This document shows, one piece after another, positions 9,574 through 19,721 of a stretch of DNA of 64,000 nt; the stretch's first letter is position 1; each line of letters opens with the position of its first letter. The notes under the pieces are model-generated. The model was not told where the DNA came from and did no database searches. It worked only from the letters and a program-made list of their open reading frames with translations. This DNA is from Phytophthora sp. 'mugwort' (lineage: Eukaryota; Oomycota; Peronosporomycetes; Peronosporales; Peronosporaceae): NCBI GenBank assembly GCA_033558025.1, contig JAUCEF010000004.1, positions 558,001-622,000 of the forward strand, written 5' to 3'. A program made the position numbers and the translations under genes.

Positions 9574-11470
9574 TTAGAGGAGACATTCGAACCATTTGAC
9601 TGGCATCTTAGCTTTGTCTAGCATGGCATCACCGATCACGAATTCCATGTCGAAATGATTGAGCTTTGTCCGGTAAAACTTGTCTCGATACGAATTCCCA
9701 AACTTGGATTCCGGGAATCCTGCTGCACAACTGTCAGATTCTACCATCCCATCGTTCTTTTTTGACCGGTGCGGGACAGTCTTGCTAAGCATCCAGAAGG
9801 CAGGCTGGTACAATGAATAAGTCCAGTATAACTCTCACCGCACATCACAGCGTACACATTCGCTCGATAAGCTTCTTGTGCGGCCTTGTATGCTGCATCG
9901 AGCTCTAGCGAGTTGTTGGTCTCTCTTTCATACGGTAAAAGACTTTAGTCCTGCGGTTGAAGCGCATTTTCCAGTTACTTCCGCGATGATTTCCAACACA
10001 GCCGTCGTCTTGCCGGCGCAGGAATTCTGGATGAAGTCGGAACACATACTTCCCTTCATTGGCCCTGCCAATCCGACCCACGTCGAGCTCGCGTCAAGGG
10101 CACACTTTCCGTTAGCAATCGCGCCTGCCAGCATGAGGTTTCCCATTGAGTGGGTCGCGACGATCGTATCTTTTATCGTAAAGTTTGTACTTGCTTCACT
10201 CACTGCCAGAACTCGCAAAAAACGTTTTGCTGCAAAATATCGCTCGTCCACGGATTACCCGACGTGTTCAGGTATGAGTGCGTCATCGACGAGCAGCATG
10301 GCGCATGACCGTCCAAGTCGCCCCAGTAATAAAACCGTTCGCGATTCCGGTCCATTTCCTTTTGATTCCCAGTCATTGAACGAAGACGCACGGTCGAGGC
10401 TTCGACTTGCACGAACACGAGGCGTCCAATGAGAAGTCAAATTCAGCTTCGAGTTTTCGAGTGCCGTCTGTATCCACGGGTTTTTGTGTAGTGGATCTTA
10501 GGCGTTACAGCTTGGTTCCAGCGCGCATATGACTGCAAGCTCCCCAAAGAGCATCACAGACCGTGTCCTACAGCGCCAGCTGAGGGCAATGCGTATACAT
10601 GTTATCGCCGGTCAGGCAGCCAGGGCCTGACCCGGTTTGTATTTGGAATTGGTATGCCTAACCGCATGTTTCCTCTGATATAAATGCTTGGCGAACAGTG
10701 ACTTCTAGAAGCTCAGTCCGCAATGGTTTGTTTCCCTTTGGGCGAAGGATAGCAGAAGCTAGTCTAGAGCTCACTCTTCAAATCTTCCGTGTATCGATCA
10801 ATACACTAGGCTACCTTTTCTTGCGGGTTCGTCCCCGCATTGCCGTGTGCTGACATCTGCGGAATCTCTACCCGGGATATACTACCGTTTTCCAGTAAGC
10901 AACGATTGTCCTAATACCGTTACAACGTTTGAAGACGTCGTCGTGCCACATACACGAGGAATCTGGAGTGGTTTTATTGATGTCCACGCAATTGTCAAGG
11001 TATTTCACCGTGATATCCATATCACTACCACGCAACATAAGCCCCATAGAAGTCGTAGTACACAGTCCAAAGTTAATGCCGCCCACCGACACCTTGAACA
11101 GCTTCCCAGACGAATATTCGATGCCACTACGAGACCTTGAGGAAACTGCCGTGGCATCGTTAATTGACGGGAGATTCCCCGAGTCGAAGCACTTTACCAA
11201 AGGGGTATTGGAACTGTCGTTTACCGAGCTCATAGTCGAGAGATATTGGTCCCCTTTGATCTCCGTATAGGTGTAAAGAGCTGATTCTTGAGTTAACTGG
11301 GCAAAAACGTCGTAAGGTAAACTGACCCCGCTGTCCGATATGGTAGGCGTGGCGAACATGACAAACTCGGACTGACCGTACACCTTCATGGAGGTCCGCT
11401 TAAGCGTAAACATAAAGGATAACGATGGCCAGTCCGTCGTATTCTGAAAGGTTGGAGTGTGTTCTAGCTG
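9574..11470 (-). pseudogene. second secreted hydrolase copy, broken and interrupted
   Basis: Minus-strand pieces align in order with the intact gene: N-terminal domain at 11413-10868 (FTLKRTSMKVYG, DMDITVKYLDNCVDIN), then a Cys-rich hinge near 10470-10400 (TRKLEAEFDFSLDASCSCKS), YYWGDLDGHAPCCSSM at 10340-10280, the nucleophile block THSMGNLM near 10150, and the C-terminus at 9813-9574 ending MPVKWFECLL like the intact copy. Frameshifts fall near 10390, 10230, 9950 and 9820. About 380 bp with LTR-like features separates the N-terminal domain from the hinge. The Ser motif and C-terminal NHFDM are still readable, so decay is fairly recent. The upstream end near 11470-11540 has a hydrophobic leader-like stretch. 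Confidence 0.75.
10600..10854 (+). mobile_element. possible solo LTR inserted in the hydrolase pseudogene
   Basis: The insert between hydrolase blocks starts TGTTATCG and ends GTGCTGACA, has a TATAAAT box near 10679 and a T-rich to GGGTTCGTCCCCGCA stretch near 10815-10838 that looks like an R/U5 end. It contains GGTCAGGCAGCCAGGGCCTGACC, a quasi-palindrome. I could not find a matching target-site duplication and no second copy lies in the window, so the LTR call is tentative and its limits approximate. Confidence 0.35.
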
Positions 11471-11886
11471 ACAGGAGAGGGGATTTTCTGACCCTGTGCG
11501 AATGCTACTAGCAAACCGGCAAAGACCGCGACTGAGCGCAGAATTGGTGAAGGCATCCAGTAAGAATCGTCTGTGACCACTCGTGATATTCGCTGGTTTT
11601 ACAGGGAATGCCAGCGATTAATAATGAAGCTCGTCTTTTCGATGTGGCATGGCGCAACAGCTCCTCATCCATGAAGTTAATGTAGTGTGTAGATACCAGC
11701 ATACAAGTTTTGTAGAGTTACAGTTGTCCGTACGATTGAGTCGCGTTGTTTGGGAATGTAGCTGACGGAAATTCCCGAATAATACCCCGGGTACTATTTA
11801 ACTGTACCCCCACTTGCTCACAAAGGGTTACACGAATTAGCACCTAAAAAATAGTAATTAAAATCGTATTTAAAGTGTAAAAAATG

Positions 11887-11959
11887 TGGACACGACGGGA
11901 ATCGACTCCGGGCCCTTCCGCATAAAATGCGGTGCTCTTACCATCTGAGCTACGTATCC
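11887..11959 (-). tRNA. tRNA-Lys(UUU)-like sequence, probable pseudogene
   Basis: The minus strand starts GGATACGTAGCTCAGATGG and ends CGTGTCC, giving a 7-bp acceptor stem with one G-T pair, a good D-arm (GCTC/GAGC, A-box-like) and an anticodon stem CCGC/GCGG around ATTTTAT, so the anticodon reads TTT (Lys). The anticodon stem is one pair short of the usual five and the T-arm (GGAGTCGATTCCC) does not pair properly. It sits inside the pogo-like element in a 200-bp segment flanked by similar CACAAAGGGTT words, so a tRNA-derived SINE is an alternative. Confidence 0.5.
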
Positions 11960-12118
11960 AAGCGCACCTGGTTATCTATAAAATTACTTCAACAGAAAAA
12001 CTTTTTTGTACTTACTCGTGAGCACAAAGGGTTGCACTGTATTACTTGTGATCACAAAGGGTAGAACAGTATTACAGTCTACTTTTGCTGTGCTTACTCG
12101 TCAATCAGATCAAGGGCA

Positions 12119-13253
12119 TCATGGAGCTCGTCGTGTTAAAGTCAGCCTCGTCTTGCTCGGCTTCCTTCGAGGCCTCCCACTTCTCACGAAACCGATCTCG
12201 GTACACGTCGTGCCGCGCAACATGCCAGTCCATAAAGTGGTCAGCAAAGCCTGCTGCAGCGAATGAATTGGCACCGTCTCACAGCCAGTGTCACGCCACG
12301 CCTTCTTGACCCATCCAGAGACAACTCCTACAGACGGCATGCGAGGGTTGCCAAACCGCGTGTACTCGACCTTATCGCTCTCCTTCCACGCGTTGATCTC
12401 CATGTACAACAGGTCCTTGAACGTCATGTAGATGCCAATGTCGCCTGCTTGCAGGTACGGCGTAAACTCCAGGAATAACACACATGCTCACGTTCCGAGC
12501 TGCACACTTAGCCTTCACCTCCTTGGAGATGTGCGCGAGCATGGAGTCCCAAACGAGGTGCTTCCCTTCAGTTGTGTCGACCAGCGGGAATGCGAGATCG
12601 ATCCAGCGTTTCAAGAGCTTGCTGTCGACCCACGTGCGTGGCTGGTGTGCAGGTCCATGGTGGGCTTCGCACTTTGCAGAAACGTCATAGAGGAAACGGC
12701 ACGATCCACTAGCTTGTCGTCACTGAGCGTTGTTATATTAGTGCACCGCCGCAGAGACAGCCCATAAAACGCCGCATAAAGCCCGTGATCCAGTGTGGGG
12801 AGGCCACGAAGCCTTGAGGGCTGGTGCTGGTGGTCTCCTGACACGCGAAAATTACCCTTGCCATATGGCCAATCCACGCACGTGTAACCTTCTCCTTTTT
12901 GAGCCGCTTTGCTACAACCTCATCGTAGAGCGCCTCCTCCATTGCGCCGGAAAGAGGAAGCCGCCCACCTCCTGCACGGCGTCCGCTGGCCTGCTCAGCA
13001 GCTAGCAGCTGTTCACGGTCACGCCACCTGCGGCGGGCGCTGCCACCGTCTAGCTTCCATCCCCTCGCACTGAAGTGCTTGATGGCTCGCGTTGGGACGC
13101 CATCGCCGTCTTCCTTGATCCACGAAGGACCTCTTGCTTGCTCCAGTTGCTGATCGGGATTCTTGTAGGCATTTCGCCGAATGATGAGGAGGCGCTGGGG
13201 GATGGAAAGACAATGCAGACTGCATGAATGGTTGGGTGTAACAGGTTTGACAA
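12119..13253 (-). pseudogene. pogo/Tigger-like transposase, frameshifted
   Basis: Reading the minus strand through changing frames: a basic N-terminal region near 13200-13050 with an ALQCEGMEARRW block, then EEALYDEVVAKRLKKEKVTR and GFMRRF..LSLRRCTN (CENP-B/pogo-type helix-turn-helix) at 12940-12740, DKLVDRAVSSMTFLQSAKPT at 12730-12660, and the DDE part with LVWDSMLAHISKEVKAKC, a VIPG block, YLQAGDIGIYMTFKDLLY and GWVKKAWRDTG at 12600-12290. The WDSM.AH and YLQ..D blocks are typical of DDE_1 transposases. At least three frameshifts break it. It lies inside the inverted-repeat-bounded element at 11767-13390. Confidence 0.7.
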
Positions 13254-13942
13254 GCGAGGCAGCCTCTGGCGAGATGGTTGGTGGCTGGGGTGGCTACTGC
13301 AGGCGAGGTTACGTAAGGTTACTCTAGAGTTACGGTGAAGTTACTCTGAGAGGGTACTATTCAGGTAGAGGGTATTATTTGGGAATTTCCGTTATGTATT
13401 ATTGTGAACGTCACATGATATGTCTTATTTTTTTGCAAATGGACCGCATAAAGCAGGCTTATGCGCTAAACATACTTCGAAATATACGACGTAGCCCTTT
13501 TTTTATATATAAACAGAACATCAGTCACTTCTGTCGAGCTTTCGTAACACACTCATACGACATATGGTAAGCGTGATCCAATTGGCCAGAAATTCAATTG
13601 GCGGAAATGACTTGTAATGCTAGAAAGCAGCAGCGATAGCGGATTAATGAAAGCGCACGACAAGCGCGAAGGTGAGTCTATTCGTTTGCTTTTTCCTCTT
13701 TCGCTGCTTAAACGGAAACGTGCGTGCGATGGTGTTGTTTGCGTGCTCTTTCTCCCTGATTAGGCGCAGCATCGTGGTGATTTTAGCTGAGTAGGCCGAC
13801 GAGCTCGGCACATGGAGCCGAGGGCAAGCTTAGTCACACCAGTGACACAGAGGGTGGCTGCCTGTTACTCGGTCATGGAGGTAGGTGGTGATGCTCCAGT
13901 CTCCCACAACGCGATGCGTTCGAGCTGGCTCAGCTCGCGCAG

Positions 13943-15690
13943 ATGATGAAGACGCTGACGAAGGATGTCGTGCAACCCAAGGCGGTCGAGCAGAGGCTCC
14001 CAAGATCGAAGGGAAACCACAAGGGGGTGTTAGCTAACTCCCTTACCCGGGTTGTCGGAGCTTATGGAGCTAGAGGAGCTATCGTGTTCGATTTCCTCAG
14101 GTCATTGAAGGCAGGAGAAATTGAAGACCTCGTCCTTCTCCACCGAGAACAGGACTCGATGGAACTTAATAGCCCGTCGGTTATGGACCCAGACGTTCTA
14201 GAAGAAGAAAGGGGCGCGCAGAGACAACGGCGTTATGGCGCAGCCATTTTAAAGGATCCCTCGAATCCTTATTATCCTCTATTGAAGGAGTCCTCGGATG
14301 TGGTCTCCGAAAAAAAAACTTCCATATTACCACCGGATCGTTGCGTTCGCAGCGAAATCGACTTGGAGCCTGGTACCAAGTACTGCACCACACGGCAGTG
14401 GCCGCTTCCAAAGGAACAAGTCGATATGATCGACGCGTTCGTCGCGGCGAAGCGTGCCGCCGGCATGGTGCGCGAGTCAAAGTCGCCGCACTCGTTCCCG
14501 ACGCTTTGTGTGCGCAAACCCAACGGGAAGTGTCGTATGATTCACGCCTTCAACAAGCTGAATGCTTCCATCATACCGGCGTCAACGCCTATTCCTGGGA
14601 AGGATGTGTTACAAAACAACAAGGCGGGCTGCATGGTGTTCAGCGCGCTCGACATGGTCGATGGATACTATCAGCTACTGATGCGGGAATCGGGTATTCC
14701 TCTGACAGCAGTGAGTACTCCCAGAGGGATGTTGTGGGAATGGAGGTGATGCCCCAAGGGCTATCGAACGCGCCAGCGACGTTTAATCGCTTGGTGACAC
14801 AGCTATTCTGGCCGCTGCGGCAATTGGTGAGACCTACTTCGACGCCATCTTTGTTCACAGCTGTGTTGCCAATGGAAAGACCGACGTCGAAATTCACATT
14901 ACATACCTTCGTGATAATTTGTTGTACATGAGGGAGAACCGTTTGTATGCAAACACTAACAAGTGCATCTTCGGCGCGGAAGAAATCCCGTTCCTCGGGT
15001 GATTCCTTGGGAAGGATGGCATAAGGGCTGACCCAGAGAAGGTTAAAGCAATCTCGCTGTGGCCTGTGCCTACCTCCCAACGGGATCTGTGCAAGTGGCT
15101 CGGCCTCGCCAACTAATTACACAAGTATAGCGAGAACTACGCTGAGTTGGCCAGGCCTTTGACGAACCATTTAAAGATAGAAGCGGAATGGTCATGGACC
15201 GATGAGGATCAGAGAGCCTTCGAAGCCAACAAACAGAGATTTCAGAGTGCCACAATTCTGGCACTCCCCGACGAGGATCGTCCGTTTAGCGTTGTGTGTG
15301 ACGCCTATGACTTTGCCAGTGGCTGTGACCTGCTCCAAGTTGATGCCAAAGGCAGAGAGAGGGTGATTTCGTTCTAATCCCGACAGCTGAAAGCTGCGGA
15401 AAACAACTACCCTATCCATGACAAGGAACCCCTCGCAATGAAGTACGCACTAATGAAGTTCAGGGTTCATCTGCTGGGCAGCAAGCCCTTTGTGATCTAC
15501 ACAGACCATGCCTCGTTGAGGACGGCGACCTCGGCACCGCATCTCTCTCAGCGCATGGCGAGATGGCTATCCTTCTTCGCCGATTACAACTTCATGGTGG
15601 TTTACAAGCCAGGCAAGCAAAACACTCTGGTAGACGCGATCTCCAGCAGACTAGACTACGAGCTAGCACACGCCGTGCTTCTCGAGTCGC
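13943..15690 (+). pseudogene. Gypsy reverse transcriptase and RNase H, broken
   Basis: The first open frame (13943-14749) carries RT blocks: TRQWPLPKEQ, SPHSFPTLCVRKPNGKCRMI, DxNKLN-like FNKLNASIIP, and FSALDMVDGYYQLLMRESG. A frameshift near 14720 leads to MPQGLSNAPATFNRLV. The catalytic YxDD box reads YFDA at 14835-14846, so the second Asp is lost. A thumb/connection part follows (DPEKVKAISLWPVPTS), with a stop at about 15115. RNase H blocks are DRPFSVVCDAYDFASG, then after a TAA near 15375 LAMKYALMKFRVHLLGS, FVIYTDHASL and QRMARWLSFFADYNF. The substitution and stops show it is inactive. Confidence 0.75.
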
Positions 15691-15734
15691 CGCTCCGCGA
15701 GCGGATTCGTCAAGCTTACGCAGAAGACGACGAT

Positions 15735-16560
15735 CTCAACTCTTCATTGACAATGGCTTCCGTCATCACGGCCTCCCAGAGGCATTTTTCAGTGACAGAG
15801 ACCCTCAGTTTGTGTCTCCCTTCTGGCAACACCTGTTCCGACTTCTCGGTACGAAGTTGGATATGTCCACAACGGACCATCCACAGACCGATGGTCAAAC
15901 CGAACGCGCCCGCCGTGTCTTTGAAGACGTCTTGCGCAGTGTCTGCGTGGCAGAACCCACGAAGTGGAGCACACAGTTGGCGCAAGTGGAATTTGCGCTG
16001 AATAACATGGTTCACGTGTCCACGGATTCACCGCATTCTACGTTAATGGGTTGCGGTAGCCGCGTACGCCGCTATCTTTGCCTCCGGCTTCTGATTTTAA
16101 TGAGGGAGGGTCTGCCGTCGACGACCTAATGGGACTCAAAGGCGTACGTCTGTCCGTGAAAGGGAACCTTCTTCCCTTCATCGGGGCTGGGGCAGCGATT
16201 CGTGCTCGCGTCCATGACGCCATGGCAGCCGCCCAAGAGCTACAAAAGGAAGATAGTGGCCGCCATGGGCGCAACAACACACAAGTGTTTTAAAGTGGGG
16301 ATTTGGTGTTATTTTAATGCCAAAATTTTTCTTATACACGCAGTGGCTTAGGTGGAGAGCACAAAACTCAGACCACGATTCGTGGGGCCGTTCACGGTCA
16401 TTGGCGGCCACAGAAACGCCTATACGCTGGATCTGCCATCTCCCATGACGACGCATCCAAGGTTCTACGTCGGCATGCTCAAAGCGTACCATGAGGCGGA
16501 GCGCCTTCCGCCGGGTCTGTCCGAGACCCCGTGTAGCGACGCAGAGCACCACGCGCATTA
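15735..16560 (+). pseudogene. Gypsy integrase remnant
   Basis: After an internal deletion the frame 15563-16129 reads FIDNGFRHHGLPEAFFSDRD, then FVSPFW..L..LLGTKLDMST and HPQTDGQTER, the D-to-E half of an rve integrase core; the first Asp region is absent. A shift leads to LLPFIGAGAAIRARVHDAM and later TKLRPRFVGPFTVIGG plus PRFYVGMLKAYH (16352-16500), the usual C-terminal module before the chromodomain. Confidence 0.7.
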
Positions 16561-16572
16561 GAGTCTCCTCAT

Positions 16573-16977
16573 TCACAGGCGCCGAAGACGGCCGCGTAGG
16601 AGAAGCAGACCTCGCAGTTCGACAGGCGGGTGCCGCTCCAGGAGTTGGACGCGGTCACAGAGGTCCTGGATCCACCTGACCTGCTCTTCGAGCGAATGAT
16701 GGACACGCATCCCATACTGCGTTAAGTCCTGCTCCAGGCGATCCACCTTCGCCCACAGGCGGTGCCTTTCTGCGTTTACGTCGGGCGCCGGGTGCAACAC
16801 CCGCTCCAATCGCGTCTCCAGGAGCGATTGGCGGCCACGCAAAGCGATCATATCCGTACGATAAACGTCCAGAAGGCTCTGGCAACTCGCCATCGCTTCC
16901 GCGAAGTTCCCCGAACCAGTCGGCGGTGTCAACTCGAGCCGCGACGACCCAGCAACGGCCGCTCCGGCCTCCTCCAC
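16573..16977 (-). CDS. antisense ORF, 134 aa, coiled-coil-like, inside the Gypsy linker
   Basis: This uninterrupted minus-strand frame starts MEEAGAAVAGSSRLELTPP and continues with heptad-like Leu spacing (ALRGRQSLLETRLERVL, AKVDRLEQDLTQY, IQDLCDRVQLLERH), ending LLLRGRLRRL. The composition looks coding (varied codons, G/C in third positions, amphipathic pattern), whereas the sense frames across the same bases have stops. Position is the linker between the integrase tail and the chromodomain. It may be an inverted piece of a gag coiled coil or an antisense gene; I know no named homologue. Confidence 0.4.
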   Translation of the reverse strand: MEEAGAAVAGSSRLELTPPTGSGNFAEAMASCQSLLDVYRTDMIALRGRQSLLETRLERVLHPAPDVNAERHRLWAKVDRLEQDLTQYGMRVHHSLEEQVRWIQDLCDRVQLLERHPPVELRGLLLLRGRLRRL

Positions 16978-17192
16978 CCCTACTGGTCAGTGATGGGGAG
17001 CGGTACTTCCATGTGGAGAAGCTGGTGAAACACCGGAGGTGTGCGGGCGTCGACCAGTATCTGGTGAAGTGGCGCGGCTATCCCTCGTCCGACAATATGT
17101 GGGAGACGGAAAGCCGCCTCGCGGTGGACTGCGCCGACATCGTGGACGCTTATAAGCGCTCCCATGGGGCCGGTGGCGCTAACAGGCCCTAG
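16926..17192 (+). CDS. chromodomain of the Gypsy element
   Basis: Residues 22-75 of this frame read as a chromodomain: YFHVEKLVKHRR, then QYLVKWRGYPSSDNMWE and a terminal helix CADIVDAYKR. The aromatic positions (Y, W, W) expected for histone-tail binding are present. It is preceded by a Pro-rich linker. In chromoviruses this domain is fused to integrase and guides insertion towards heterochromatin; here the frame is cut off from the integrase, so it is only the remnant of that polyprotein. Confidence 0.7.
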   Translation: MSTRAATTQQRPLRPPPPLLVSDGERYFHVEKLVKHRRCAGVDQYLVKWRGYPSSDNMWETESRLAVDCADIVDAYKRSHGAGGANRP

Positions 17193-17310
17193 AACGCTCC
17201 TAGTTCAACGAGCTGTGAATGCCTCGACTTCTGCACCTTCGACACGACCTCCTCGAGGACAACTTGTGGTATGAGCAAGTCTCGGACGTCCCAAGTCGAT
17301 CCCAAGTCCG

Positions 17311-17840
17311 CCGCTTACGCGGCGGTGGGTTTAGTTTTGGTCCCAGTATATCGATAGCTCGTCGGAGCGCAGCGGAGGCGGGCACGCCCACATTAATTTT
17401 TTTTTAACCCTATATTCATCCAATCTTTTAATTATATTTCCACCAGTGTCCGCCTACGCTGCGCTCTGCAGCCAATGTACTTGCTTCTAGAATCATGTTG
17501 TGGCGTGACAGACGCAAGGAGCGACGTTAGCGTTAAGTTTTAACTAGCCAAGCGCCACACGCTTTGCGGCGGTGTATTTGTTGGTTCCAAACCCGTTCCG
17601 CTCGCTCAAGAGCTCGCTCCACTACTGAGAAAAACTACCTACGCCTCGCTCCGGTAGTAGCGTCTCCACTCTGCTCGCACAAGCTCGCTGCGCTACTCGC
17701 CGTGTTAGGATACTCAAAGAGCTACCTACGCCTCCGGCTTCGGTAGGAAAGGCGGGTCCTCTTGTCCCGCTATACACGAAACGGTTTATGGCGGCGCCGC
17801 CTTCGCTGCGTCGGCAGCAAATAATAAAATCACATTGGAT
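17311..17840. repeat. copies of a dispersed repeat family shared with 44950-45390
   Basis: Two blocks match the other locus in reverse complement. First, CGGTGGGTTTAGTTTTGGTC at about 17325-17344 matches near 45246-45270. Second, about 100 bp at 17445-17545 (CTGCAGCCAATG...GGCGTGACAGACG...GGAGCGACGTTAGCGTT) matches 44965-45060. GC-rich words of the form CGCCTTCGCTGCG recur to 17800. These look like ends of non-autonomous DNA elements. Confidence 0.6.
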
Positions 17841-17859
17841 TTGGCCAATGAGAAGGGGT

Positions 17860-18500
17860 TTTAAACGTGATGCAAGGTTATTTTTGCAATTTCAGGCATA
17901 GTTTTTCGAGTCGGAAGGATAGTGGGATTCGATTCTATGGGTTAGTAGCGGTACTAAACGCAAACCCAAGCCATGCCGAAAGGGAGGCGCAAGCGGCCAG
18001 GCAGGATTGTGACGACGGACGGACAGGTTACTACAATTGGTGTATGATTTGTATACTGAGCAGGTGGTCCGAAATATGTCTGGCACGGATTTGCTCAAAA
18101 TTTATGTGTTGCGGCGAGCTGACGCGGCAGTGACCTACGTATATATAGACAAGATACCATCCCAGCGGAAGTTGCACCTTTCACCGGAAGTTGTGTCTGT
18201 CAAGAAGACAAGCCACCTAGCGCGGTGCACGAGTACGAACTCCCTCCTGCATGCCGATAGGTTGGTTACCTGCATGTTGGGGCAGCACACAACGCAATCT
18301 GCTGAATAAGACCAAAATCGATTTCCACTCCAGTCACCCGTCCGCTAATGCATCTGGCCCTCCAAGTATCTGAGGTGCTGTAAATGCGTTCGAGCCGCCG
18401 GAAGGGTTCGTTGTCGTTCCCCCACGCAAAAAAGAGAGGTTTATCGGTTTCGCTTACGGACCGTTAAATCTCCTGGAGACCCATCGAAGGAGCCTGGTGT
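17860..18500. other. no recognisable gene
   Basis: Short frames on both strands (88-90 aa) have no recognised domain or leader. Confidence 0.4.
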
Positions 18501-18599
18501 GTCGGTTCTGGCGATCTGGATGTGCCTCGCCGGTGGGGTTTGCCCGAGAGCGACATCTCGTTCCCTCTTTCAACCGGTAAAACGTCAGCGGCAACGAAG

Positions 18600-19370
18600 C
18601 ATCTAACGAAAGCCCAGGATGTATCATCAGAGGAGACCGAAGCAAAAAGAAAACGACGCTCCTGCCATGGAGAACTTGACAGACTTCGCAATTTACAAGT
18701 ATTTCCTGTCGATCCAGCGCGAGTGCTACATACTGATGGAGATGTTGCTAATTGTGAAAAGTTTTCCATATCGCTTAGGCGAGTACGGCGAATCCATTTC
18801 GATTCGTGAGCTCGTCTTTAAGATGCTATACAGACTTCAGTCAATGCCAAAGTAGTCACACACACGGTAGTGCAGCTGTACGCTTCTACGAAGAGAGTGC
18901 TTGAGGAGATCATACAGACGAATCTTGTTGGTGCAGCCCCTACACTCGCGATTGTTGTCGACTTTGGATCTCGAAGGTGCAGACGACAAAATTCCTCGGA
19001 ATTCGATTTTACATGATCGATGAGAAATTTTAATCCACATCGATGGTACTCGTCACTTCGACCATCATCAGGAGAGCGTGAGGGTGGAATTCGTGAACCC
19101 TTTCAGTGTTGGATTGCAAACATCCTGAGGGACTTTGGGCTAACACAACATGGCTTGATATCAAGTGGATGAGGGATCTCAAGCTTAGTTGGCAGTGTTG
19201 CATACCTCACATGAATAATGGAGCCACGAAGATTGCTGGCGATATGATATTCAATGCCGCCAAGTATAAGAAAACCTGCATATTCGCCGTATCTGCTCGT
19301 CTTTCAACCCGGCTTAATCCCACTCCAGATCATATTTCGGAAGCCATTCGTCGCGTTTGGTAGGTATTGC
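18600..19370 (+). pseudogene. hAT-like transposase remnant
   Basis: Pieces in several plus frames recall the oomycete hAT/AC9-like transposase: VVQLYASTKRVLEEIIQTNL with VGAAPTLAIVVDF near 18870-18965, PFQCWIANILRDFGLTQHGL near 19100-19160, and KWMRDLKLSWQCCIPHMNNG followed by ATKIA near 19160-19240. Stops and frameshifts interrupt it. The family call is by remembered pattern only and no BED zinc finger or C-terminal dimerisation domain was seen. Confidence 0.4.
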
Positions 19371-19721
19371 CTTGTCCTTGTTATGGCCCTGAAGGGGGTC
19401 GTTTACACTTAGACGATGTCTGATTGACCGAGATTTTTGTGATAGCGACGGCGTTGGCAACTTGAACAATGATATAGCTGATCTTGCCATGATGTACGTG
19501 AGTTTAAAAAGACGCATTGGTTTTGTTGAAGATTATGCGTTGGTTTCACTTCGAGTCGTTGTTGGTTTCTTGAGTTTAACTATGTATACATCATCTTTCT
19601 AGAGGCACTCACTTCGCAAAACTTGACGTACACTGCGCCCGGTCTATACCCATAATGACTATATGTATGAGAGTGATTACTGAACCGACTGGAGCATCTC
19701 CCTTTTCGCAGCGGTTTTGTC

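Larger units (their letters stand above)
11767..13390 (-). mobile_element. pogo-like (DDE_1) DNA transposon, broken
   Basis: The ends are inverted repeats: GGAAATTCCCGAATAATACCC at 11767-11787 matches the complement of the right end at 13370-13390 with one mismatch. Inside is a minus-strand transposase in several frames. The element also contains a tRNA-like sequence and three copies of CACAAAGGGT on its left side. A clean TA duplication could not be fixed. The element is non-functional as it stands because the transposase is interrupted. Confidence 0.65.
13943..17192 (+). mobile_element. chromodomain Ty3/Gypsy retrotransposon, decayed
   Basis: Domains appear in the order reverse transcriptase, RNase H, partial integrase, integrase C-terminal part and chromodomain, the layout of a chromovirus. 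No gag or aspartic protease was recognised upstream and no LTR pair could be matched by eye. Frames change at least four times. The first half of the integrase core is missing: the text jumps near 15735 from the RNase H tail to the region DRDPQFVSPFW. It is incapable of moving on its own. Confidence 0.75.

Noticed and set aside
9574..11470. Second hydrolase copy as a multi-exon intact gene
   Set aside because: The frame breaks are single-base shifts inside conserved blocks without GT..AG borders, so introns do not explain them.
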